From contig NC_052619.1 in assembly GCF_016545825.1 (NCBI RefSeq), positions 1,565,501 to 1,629,500 on the forward strand: DNA of 64,000 nt, given 5' to 3'. Positions 34,910 through 44,022 of this stretch are shown piece after piece. Positions within the stretch are counted from its first letter, which is position 1; each line of letters starts with the position of its first letter. Under the pieces are notes generated by a model. That model saw only the letters and a list, made by a program, of their open reading frames with translations. It did no database searches and was not told the origin of the DNA. A program made the position numbers and the translations under genes. This stretch comes from Eucalyptus grandis. Taxonomy: Eukaryota; Streptophyta; Magnoliopsida; Myrtales; Myrtaceae.

Positions 34910-35546
34910 TTCGTGATCAAATTGGCCCCCTGGATGGAGCCAATCTCTAAGGCTCCTTACCGAATGGCATTGTTGGAGTTGAAGGAACTGAAGGTGTAAA
35001 TGCAGGAGTTGTTGGATAAGGGATTCATATGTCCCAGTGCATCGCCTTGTGAAGCACCAGTTCTGTTCATGAAGAAGAAAGATGGTTCGTTGCGCTTGTG
35101 CATTGACTATCGCCAACTCAATCAGGTGACAATCAAGAATAAAATACATGCTGCTGAGGATCGACGACTTGTTTGACCAGTTGTAAGGAGCGTCAATATT
35201 TTCTAAGATCGACTTAAGAATAGGATATCATCAGCTGAGGATAAGAAAGGAAGATATAATGAAGATATCGTTTCGTACTCGATACGACCATTATGAGTTT
35301 ACTTTAATGCCATTTGGTTTGTCGAACGCCTCATCAGCTTTCATGGATTTGATGAACCGAGTGTTTAAGGAGTATCTGGATCATTTTGTGATCTTTTTCA
35401 TCGACGATATCCCGTTATACTCGAGAAGTCCAGAGGAGCACAAAAGACAGTTGAGGATAGTGCTCTAGACTCTGCGGAATCATGAACTGTATGCTAAGTT
35501 TAGCAAGTGCGAGTTTTGGTTAACTTGTGTTGCTTTCCTAGGTCAC
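34910..35546 (+). pseudogene. Reverse transcriptase of element E
   Basis: Fingers: '[19 protein letters not shown]' and '[19 protein letters not shown]' (35000-35140), then a one-base insertion near 35145. The palm is readable again at 35259-35468 with '[19 protein letters not shown]' and the catalytic box FFIDDI (the Tyr of the usual YxDD is Phe/Ile context as in D). A stop at 35468 precedes the thumb 'FSKCEFWL'. This is the only region that shows what the deleted part of element A should have held. Confidence 0.86.
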
Positions 35547-36096
35547 GTGATTTCAAGCGAAGGAATCTCCGTGGACCTAACCAAGATTGAAGCAGTTATC
35601 AACTGGCCAAGACCAACGATCGTGACAGAGATCAGAAGCTTTTTGGGATTGGCAGATTATTACAGAAGGTTCGTGGAAGGATTCTCAGCTTTAGCCTTGC
35701 CTTTGACTCGACTGCTGACGAAGGAAGAAAAGTTTGTGTGGACAGACAAGTGCGAATGTAGTTTCCAAGAGCTTAAGCAGAAGCTGACTGCCACACCTGT
35801 GCTGACGATTCCGTCTGGTGCTATAGGATACAAGATCTATAGTGATGCGTCGTTTAGAGGACTGAGTTGCGTGTTAACGTAGCATGGTAGGGTTGTTGCA
35901 TACGCGTCCCGTCAGTTGAGACCTCATGAGCTGAATTACCCGACGCATGACTTAGAACTCGCAGCGATTATTTTCTCTTTGAAGATTTGGAGACACTATT
36001 TGTATGGAGAAATGTTCCAGATCTTTACAGATCATCAATGTCTCAAGTATTTATTCTCTCAGAAGGAGTTGAATATAAGACAGCGTCGCTAGATGG
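35547..36096 (+). pseudogene. RT connection and RNase H of element E, first part
   Basis: 35547-35882: '[18 protein letters not shown]', '[19 protein letters not shown]', '[16 protein letters not shown]'. A CAG-to-TAG stop at about 35879 interrupts it, then '[19 protein letters not shown]', '[16 protein letters not shown]' and 'IRQRR' to 36090, where solo LTR F interrupts the domain. The remainder resumes at 37032 with '[19 protein letters not shown]'. Confidence 0.87.
36092..36096. repeat. Left TSD GATGG of solo LTR F
   Basis: Repeated exactly at 37027-37031; the uninterrupted homologues in A and D confirm a single copy in the empty site. Confidence 0.88.
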
Positions 36097-37026
36097 TGTG
36101 ATAGCTAGTATAAGCACCTAGAGGGGGGTGAATAGGTGTAAAAATAATTCTTCAGGATATAAGAGCAATGCTAAGCAGACAATAGAAATAAATTTCTTCT
36201 TTGGTTAACAAGACGAATTATGATCAAAGTAAAGTAGAGAGTAGGGAAGAGAAAATTGAACACGAGGTTTATAGTGGTTCGGCTTATTTCAAGCCTACGT
36301 CCACTCTTCCGCACTGACAGCCCACCGGCTGGATTTCACTATGAAAAAAAGAGATGTTACAGCAAGTCTCTTCCTTGATTCCACAGTGTATAAACTCTGC
36401 TACACTTTCTCAAGGTCTCTCAAAGTATATACTCTCTTTTGCGTACAAGATTTCGCTCAGTAAATGAATTAACTAAGAACCAAGAGCTTCAGACTTTGGA
36501 ATTCTTCTATCGCGCACTCACTCGAACAACTGGAACGTCTTCCTTTTATACTCCTTTATGCCATCATACCCGTTGGCACTTACCAAAGGAATTCCTCCAA
36601 TCTACCCGTTAGACGGAATCAATTAAGAAGATCATTTAAGCTATTAAAGGAACATGTCGATAGCCCATCAACCCTGCTCGCCCATACAATCAGGATCTTG
36701 GTTTCCATAAGTAGAACCTTCCAAGTATACTTCGTCAATCATCGGATCCTTAATATCTGAATCAATCATGATCAAATAAAGGATTTTGTTATGTCATATC
36801 CAGCCAAGAGATCTTCTCCAATCGATAAGGTTAGATCCTTAATGAAATACCCAGATCAGGATAACCCTTCTTCAACGGATTAGAAACTCAATGAGAATAG
36901 ACTTTGAGTCTTGAGTCTAGCAGTCCCAGGTCTTGAGACTTTGAATAGTAGAGTCTCAAATCTTGAGACTAGACTGATGGAAATGTTTTGTCGGCTTCAA
37001 AATACTCCAGAAAGATTTCTCCAACA
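36097..37026. mobile_element. Solo LTR F, Copia-like
   Basis: 930 bp from 'tgtgatagctagtataag' to 'gatttctccaaca', TG...CA ends, perfect GATGG TSD, no internal domain. The first ~60 bases ('cacctagaggggggtgaata') match the LTR of Copia element G, so F belongs to a related family. In G that motif lies at the 3' end of the LTR in coding orientation, so F probably points to the minus strand as well. Confidence 0.85.
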
Positions 37027-37031
37027 GATGG
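37027..37031. repeat. Right TSD GATGG of solo LTR F
   Basis: Exact partner of 36092-36096. Confidence 0.88.
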
Positions 37032-37804
37032 AACTTCTCAAGGACTATGACTGTGTTATTCTATATCACCTTGGAAAGGCTAACAAGGTTGCAGATGCGC
37101 TGAGTCAGAAATCTTCAATCGCACAAATGGTGATCAAGGAGTGTGTCTTACTCGAGAGAGTTCGAGATTCGATTTTCAAATTTGAGGTAGGTCATCTTTC
37201 AAATTTTATGGCCACCCTTAGAACTGAGCTGGAAGTGCAGATTAGAATCAAGACGCTTCAGTTGACAGACCTAGAGATCCAGAAGATTGTGCAAGAAGAT
37301 GTAGAAAAGAGAAAGGTTGACTTTCAAATTTATGAGGACGGAACACTAAGGTTCCGAGGACGATTGTGTGTACTTGACGATGCAAAGCTTAAGGAGGAGA
37401 TTTTGTCAGAAGCTCATCGTAGCAGTTACAGCATTCATCCAGGCAGTACAAGGATGTATCAGAATCTGTGTCAACACTATTGGTGGACTGGTATGAAGGT
37501 GGACATCGCCCAGCAAGTCGCCAAGTGTCAGCAAGTGAAGGCTTAGCATTGTAAGCCAGGAGGATTTCTGCAACCTCTCGAGATTCTCGAGTAGAAATGG
37601 GAACACATCACAATGGATTTTGTGATAGGCTTACCAATGAGTCAGAGGGGTAATGATTCCATTTGGGTTGTGGTTGATAGATTGACAAAGTCTGCCCACT
37701 TCATCGTCGTACGAAAGGACCTTGCATTAGACAGATATGCTGAATTGTACGTGCATTAGACAGTGCATTTGCATGGGGTTCAAGTGACGATTACGTCTGA
37801 TAGA
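37032..37804 (+). pseudogene. RNase H end and integrase N-terminal half of element E
   Basis: 37032-37546 is one open frame: RNase H end ('ANKVADALSQKSS'), spacer, and integrase zinc finger with 'HRSSYSIHPGSTRMY'. The CxxC half reads 'AKCQQVKA': three codons present in A and D are missing between two TGT triplets, leaving one Cys. After a stop, the catalytic core 'WEHITMDFVIGLP' and 'LHGVQVTITSDR' run to 37804, where element G is inserted right before the next Asp codon. Confidence 0.87.
37800..37804. repeat. Left TSD ATAGA of element G
   Basis: Repeated exactly at 43106-43110. Confidence 0.92.
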
Positions 37805-38966
37805 TGAAAGTGCTAGTATGAACACCTAGAAGGGGGTGAATAGGCGTGAAAACAATTTTTTAGAAAGAACAATAGAAATATTTTACTTTTGAAACTAAGT
37901 CTGAAAAACAATAGACTTTGAGCGAATACAGACTTTAGCAGTTAAATAGAATTATGAACAAAATAAAGAAGTTCAGGGAAGAGAATAAGAACACAAAATT
38001 TATAGTGGTTTGGCTTAGATTAAGCCTACGTCCACTCTCCCATGCTAACAGCTTTCTGGCTAGATTTCACTATATAATCAACAAGAGATTACAACTTTGA
38101 GTGCAAACACTTAGTAGTAGATCACACTATCTCACTAAGTCACTCTTTTGGTATTTCTCTCACGATCACAAACTTTTAAACTCACAGAGACAAGTGTATG
38201 ATTGAAGTTCGCTCAAACTTTGAAATTATAAATTCTACACTTCGTCTCTTCTTTACTCATCAGTCCTTGATCTCCTAAATACTCCTCCATTTCCAAACTA
38301 GCCGTTGGACAGTATCTTAGAGGATTGTCTTCCAATCTACCCATTGGACAGATTTGTATCTAGAAGATTTAGTAGCCATTGAGTGACAGAAGTAAAATCC
38401 CAAATTGATTCTGATTGCCCATACAAACAGAATCTTGGTTTCCATAAGTAAAGCTCCTTCATATAGAAAGTTCTTGTCTTCAAGATCCAATTGTCAATCA
38501 ATTAGATTGAGTCAATCAAATCTATCTTGATATGAAATCCAAACCAGATCACTAGCTGTTATATTTTTGGGGCTTGTGTTACGTTTTGTCAAATTGTCTC
38601 ATTTTGAACATGCTTTGTTCTGAATCTACTACTTTTTGAACTTGTGTCTTGCTCTGGATGTAAAGTCTGAGAATGTTCTGTCGAAAGTAAAGTCTGAGTG
38701 TCTTCCATCTAAAGTAGACTTTACAATCTGGACGTAAGTCTGAACATATTCTGCTTCTAAACATATTTAGCCTTAAGGTCTAGATACAATCTGAATAAGT
38801 TCAGCTCTAGCATAGAGTCTATCTTCTGGTTCTTCCAAGTATAGACTTTGATAATATCCTTTACATGTTCTACCATCTGCATAGTCTATTACTCAACCAT
38901 TAAACACGTTAGTAGCCTTTGATTTATTTTGTCATCTTCAAAACATCATAAGAGATTTTCCTAACA
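37805..38966 (-). repeat. 3' LTR of element G
   Basis: 1162 bp, plus strand 'tgaaagtgctagtatg' to 'gattttcctaaca'. In element orientation TGTTAGG...TTTCA. Aligns with 41933-43105 with few differences. Confidence 0.9.
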
Positions 38967-38980
38967 TTCTCCCCCTTTTT
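38967..38980 (-). promoter_or_regulatory. Polypurine tract of element G
   Basis: Minus strand AAAAAGGGGGAGAA abuts the 3' LTR. Similar tracts followed by 'gtcataa' or 'gatgatgacaaaa' recur at about 39170-39182 and 39390, so the 3' untranslated region has several PPT-like copies, as reported for Sireviruses. Confidence 0.82.
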
Positions 38981-40318
38981 GATGATGACAAAACAATCTC
39001 TGAATATGCAGATGTATAATCACACTTTCTAAAATATTGATAAATCAATCACCAAATTTTAGAAAAGAAAGCAAATAGATTGAGCATGATAATATATAAA
39101 ATAATCGCAGCTCAATATTATGCAATTAAATAATATCAAGCAATCAACACATATGCATATTTATATTTTCTCCCCCTTTTTGTCATAATCAAAAAGTGAT
39201 AACAATGAAAATAGTATCACGTAGAGAATATAAAGCGATGACAAATATATCTTGTATGAAACACAATTTTAAAAAATCAACTTTTACAAAGTAAGTCAAA
39301 TATTAAAGATATTCAATATAGCTCACTTCGATCATATATATATCAGCAAATATCCAATAAAAATTACGGATTCATTATAAAATTCACTTTCCCTTTTTGT
39401 CATAAAATGATAATATCAATAAGAGATTTGTTAAAGACAAAAGGTAATAAAAGATGCACTAACCGGATTTTCTAGATATTGATAAGTTCTAGCACATTTA
39501 CATTTTCCATCCTTCCATAATAATCAAGATCACGATTGATTCAAAAAGATTTTCCCAAAATTGATCAAAGCTTCCCCTCAATTTATTGCATTTTTTGAGG
39601 TGATCACGATTCTTTTCATTTCTTTTGGATTCGATTTCTCCCCCTTTCATACGACACATAAGGGATTTCCTCAATAATTTGTAAAAACTTTGCACAAGGA
39701 AGAGAATTTTTAGCCTTCTTCCTCTGATTTTGCGGATCAAAGTTGCAATCTTCGCATGAGATACTTTTTTGATTGCACCATGATTTGTGTAGATTTGCAA
39801 TCATTCTTCCCTTATAGAGTTTCTTGCAATAAACTCATTTTCTTTTTGGTATCCTTGTAATTGGATCCTTCCTTGACGTTAGAGTAAAATATAAAATCTC
39901 CTTAGATAATTAAATATTCTTTCTTAACTCATCTTAACAAAGTATTTAAGGGAGAATATCTTGCATAATAAATTAATATCACGTAAAATAGATTTTCACT
40001 TTGCAAAATATGAGAAAATCTGAGAGTATAAAATTAATCCAAATGAACTCAATTGTCTCTAAGCAAGATTTCAAAAATAATCACACGTATTAAATCAAAT
40101 CTCAACTCACGAATCACAAAAACAAATCACACGATTCTTCCTTTAATAAAACCAATCATAGAATACGGTCATAATAAAGTCTAAATCAATCAAGCCACAA
40201 AGAGAATCTATCGAATATCAAATATAATGAAAATTATGTGCCCAAATCAAATTGAGAAAAATACATTCCTTACCAAATTCTCTTTCTTCTTTTCCTTTTA
40301 TTTCCTACAAAAAGCAAC
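38981..40318 (-). other. Non-coding 3' interior of element G
   Basis: AT-rich, without pol domains. Contains repeated PPT-like tracts (about 39170, 39390, 39643) and short frames such as 39498-39804 that match nothing I know. This is where protease, integrase, RT and RNase H would lie in an autonomous Copia element. Confidence 0.7.
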
Positions 40319-41815
40319 TCATCTTTTCTTTGGTACCCATATTTCCTTGGGTCCTTGAGAGTTAGTAGAATATGTTGTTTTTACCCAATCTTTCTTTATA
40401 GGTTTCCAGACTTTAGGATATTCTTTCTCAAAGTGTTCTGAATCTCCATAATTTGAACAATTGAGGGCATTTCGACCAACATGTTTTATAAAGATCCTTT
40501 GAAAATGCTTCTTGTACACAAGTTTAGGAGCTCTTTGTCTAAGTCTCTCCTTAACTTTAGGAAAATCTATTAGAGAATCACTTTCCTTATTGAAACCAAG
40601 TCCCGACTTGTTATAGTAAGGTACTTGTATGTAAAGAATATGCTCTAATGTTTTATTTATTTATTTAAATTTTTTCGAAATATTTGAAAATTCTTTCTTT
40701 AAAGAATCATTTTCTTTGACAAGTAAATCTCGACTTTCTTTTGTCTATAGAAAATATTTTTGCAAAATTTCAAACTTTTCTTTTCGAGAAGATCCTGTTG
40801 CCTAAGCCATGAATTCTCCTTTTTAGTTCGGAAATCATTTTAAGAGAAAATTTGAGATTTGAGCAAAGCTTATTTATATACTTAAGAACTTTAGTAGGAA
40901 TTTTTGAATGACTTACCTCGATTTCCTTGTCAGATTCTGATTCCGAATTTGATTATGAGTCTGAATGTGCCATCAAGCATATATTTCCTTGCTCATTATC
41001 TTCATTCATGGTTCGTTTCTGCCCATTCTTCTTGTATTGTCTTCTTCCACTAAATTTCATTCCTTTTCTGTTCAGTCTTTTGAATTTCTTGATCATAAAA
41101 GCAAGTTCTTCGTTGTTCATGTCATTTTCTAAGTCTGTATCATCAGAATCAGCGTTAGATTTTAAAGCGATGGACTTCTTACCTTCGGGATCTTCGTCGT
41201 TCATTTGTTCTACTTCGTAGGATTGAAGAGTGCCAATCAATTCATCAACGGAAAGTGGCATAATCCTCTAAGTCTCTCGGATTGAGGTCTTAATATGGTT
41301 CAAATCTTTCGAGAGATCTTACAAAAGTTTGTTGACCTTCATTGGAGAAAAAATTGAATGACCTTGATACGCCAAACCGTTTACAATTTCTATAAAACGA
41401 TTGAACATATCTCTAATCGACTCTCTTGGCTTCATCTTGAAGGATTCATATTGACCAAGTAGGAAATTTACTTTTGTCTCTTTTACACGATCAATCCCTT
41501 CATAAGTAACATGAAGTCTATCCCAAACTTTTTTAGCTGTTTTATATGAAGAGATTATATTATACTCAGTAGGAGACAAGGCACAATATAAAGAATAAAT
41601 GGCTTTTGCATTAAGAGCTTCTCTGTTGGACATCTCTGTCCGAGACATAAGAGCAGGGGGTTTGGTTTCTTTGTCTTTGCCATTCTTATTTGATGTAGAC
41701 GCAGCAGTGGGATTGATTCCTTTTTCCACAACATCCCATTGCAAGGGATTTCTAGATTTTAGGAATGACTTCATTTTTTTTTTCTAAACGTTGTATTCCT
41801 TTCCATTGAAATAAG
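40319..41815 (-). pseudogene. gag of Copia element G (UBN2/Sirevirus type)
   Basis: The reading frame can be followed from about 41815 ('GPPYFNGKEYNV', then a TGG-to-TAG stop, then 'MKSFLKSRNPLQWDVV' from 41774). 'YNIISSYKTAKKVWDRLHVTYEG' and 'FNRFIEIVNGLAYQG' are typical of the Copia gag capsid domain. After stops near 41319 it resumes at 41261 with 'LSVDELIGTLQSYEVEQMN' and an acidic region ending 'GNICLMAHSDS'. The usual zinc knuckle before that region is absent. A later knuckle-like motif at about 40462-40420 reads CSNYGDSEHFEKEY, with two of three Cys turned to Tyr, then 'GPKEIWVPK'. Gag packages RNA; this copy is disabled. Confidence 0.83.
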
Positions 41816-41918
41816 GAGGTCCGGCGTTGCTCGACCTGCAACCAAACCTGGAGCCAAAATACTAGCCATAGAAGATCTTTATCTTAGAAGTAAAACACTT
41901 CAATAATTAAGCACACAG

Positions 41919-41930
41919 GCTCTGATACCA
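41919..41930 (-). other. Primer-binding site of element G
   Basis: Minus strand TGGTATCAGAGC, the exact complement expected for the initiator Met tRNA 3' end, two bases from the 5' LTR. Confidence 0.92.
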
Positions 41931-41932
41931 AT

Positions 41933-43105
41933 TATAAGTGCTAGTACGAACACCTAGAGGGGGGTGAATAGGTGTGAAGACAATTTTTTGCAAAGAACAG
42001 TAGAAATATTCTACTTTTGAAACTAAATATGAAAAACAACAGACTTTGAGCAAATTCAGACTTTAGCAGTTAAATAAAATCATGAACAAAATAAAGAAGT
42101 TTAGGGAAGAGAATAAGAACACATAATTTATAATGGTTCGGCTTAGATCAAGCCTATGTCCACTCTCCCATGCTAATAGCCTTCTGACTGAATTCCACTA
42201 TGCAATCAACAAGAGATTACAACTTTGAATGCAAACACTTAGTAGTAGATCACACTATCTCACTAAGTCACTCTTTTGGTATTTCTCTCATGATCACAAA
42301 CGTTTAAGCTCATGGAAACAAGGACAATTATAAATTCTACGCTCCATCTCTTCTTTGCTCATCGGTCCTTGATCTCCTTAAATACTCCTCCACTTCCAAA
42401 CTAGCCATTGGATAGTTTCTTAGAGGATCATCTTCCAATCTACTCATTAGACAGATTTGTATCTAGAGTGACAAAAGTATAATCCCAAATTGATTCTGAT
42501 TGCCCATACAAACAGAATCTTGGTTTCCATAAGTAAAGCTCCTTCATATAGAAAGTTCTTGTCTTCAAGATCCAATTGTCAATCAATTAGATTGAGTCAA
42601 TCAAATCTATCTTGATATGATATTCAAACCAGATCACCAAACGTTATATTTTTGGGGCTTTTGTTAGGTTCTGTCAAGTTGTTTCATTTTGAACATGCTT
42701 CGCTCTGAATCTGTTACATTCTAAACTTGTGTCTCGTTCTGGATGTAAAGTCTAAGAATGTTCTGTCAAAAGTAAAGTCTGAGTGTCTTCCGTCTGAAGT
42801 AGAGTCTAAGTGTCTTTTGTCTAAAGTAGAGTCTGAGTGTCTTCCGTCTAAAGTAGACTTTACAATCTGGACGTAAGTCTGAACATATTTTGCTTCTGAA
42901 CATATTTAGCCTTAAGGTCTAGACACAGTCTGAATAAGTTTAGCTCTAGCATAGAGTCTTTCTTCTGGTTCTTCCAAGTATAGACTTTGATAATATTCTT
43001 TACATGTTCTATCATTTGCATAGTCTATTATTCAACCATTAAACACATTAGTAGCCTTTGATTTATTTTGTTATCTTCAAGACATTATAAGGGATTTCCC
43101 TAACA
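41933..43105 (-). repeat. 5' LTR of element G
   Basis: 1173 bp, plus strand 'tataagtgctagtacg' to 'gatttccctaaca'; the inner terminus has TA where the partner has TG. It carries a local triplication of a 'agtctgagtgtcttccgtct' phrase at about 42770-42855 that the 3' LTR has only once or twice. Confidence 0.9.
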
Positions 43106-43110
43106 ATAGA
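43106..43110. repeat. Right TSD ATAGA of element G
   Basis: Exact partner of 37800-37804; pol of element E resumes directly after it. Confidence 0.92.
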
Positions 43111-44022
43111 GACCATAAGTTTACAGCTGCCTTCTGGAAAAGTTTATGGACTACTAGGAACAAAGCTGCAGTACAGTACGACTTATCATCCACATACAGA
43201 TGGCTAGTCTGAGAGGACGATTCAAACCCTCAAAGACATGCTGAGAGCTTGTGTACTAAACTTCAAGAGAAGCTGGGAGGAACAACTTCATCTTGTCGAG
43301 TTTTCCTACAACAACAGCTACCGGCAAAGCATTCAGATGGCACCTTTTGAAGCGTTGTATGGTAGAGCGTGCAGAACACCAGTTTGTTGGGATGAGGTCA
43401 GAGAACGGAAGATCACAGACCTAAAGTTGGTTCAACAATCAGTGGATGCAATTGCCGTTATTAGGGACAGATTAAAGATCGCTCAGAGTCGTCAGAAGAG
43501 CTATGCGACAAGCGTCGAAGACCATTGGAATTCCAAGTTAGTGAACACATCTTTCTGAAGGTGTCACCAATGAGGGGTACTTCACGCTTCGGAAAAAAGG
43601 GAAAGCTGAGTCCGAGGTACGTAGGTCCCTTCGAGATCTTTGAGAAGATAGGGACTTTGGCGTATCGTCTTGCATTGCCACCGAGACTAGCGCAAGTGCA
43701 TGACGTCTTCCACGTGTCGATGTTGAGAAAGTATGAGCCTGACCCAACCCATGTGTTGAATTTTGAAGAGTTAGACGTGGATGACAGAGTATCGTATGTG
43801 GAAAGACCGGTTCATATTGTAGATCGGAAGGAGCAGATTCTGCACATTAAGATAATCCCATTAGTTAAAGTGGTCTGGCAACACCATGGTACAGAAGGAG
43901 CAACCTGGGAAAGTGAAGACTCGATGAGACGACAATACCCCCACTTTTTGTTTAAGATTTGTAATAGGTTTAAATTTCGAGGACAAAATTTTTATAAGAT
44001 GGAAAGAGTTGTGATAGCCTGA
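43111..44022 (+). pseudogene. Integrase C-terminal half and chromodomain of element E
   Basis: Resumes with 'DHKFTAAFWKSL' after element G. 43238-43558 encodes 'MAPFEALYGRACRTPVCW'; a frameshift near 43530 leads to 43525-44022 with 'LSPRYVGPFEIFEKIGTLA', 'AQVHDVFHVSMLRKYEPD' and the complete chromodomain 'VDRKEQILHIKIIPL' to 'GATWESEDSMRRQYP'. This is the best-preserved chromodomain in the window. In the family it steers integration towards heterochromatin. The frame runs a few codons into the LTR. Confidence 0.88.
43999..44009 (+). promoter_or_regulatory. Polypurine tract of element E
   Basis: 'atggaaagagt' immediately before the LTR start TGTGATAGCC at 44010, parallel to A and D. Confidence 0.75.

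Larger units (their letters stand above)
37805..43105 (-). mobile_element. Copia LTR retrotransposon G, gag-only (TR-GAG-like)
   Basis: 5.3-kb minus-strand element with LTRs at 37805-38966 and 41933-43105, a perfect ATAGA TSD, an initiator-Met primer site (41919-41930) and a purine tract touching the 3' LTR (38967-38980). The ~2.97-kb interior codes only for a Copia/Sirevirus-like gag (41815-40319); no protease, integrase, RT or RNase H is present and ~1.35 kb between gag and the 3' LTR is AT-rich and non-coding. Non-autonomous elements with gag alone are known in plants as TR-GAG. It would have depended on a related autonomous element. The two LTRs are close in sequence, closer than those of A. 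Confidence 0.9.
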
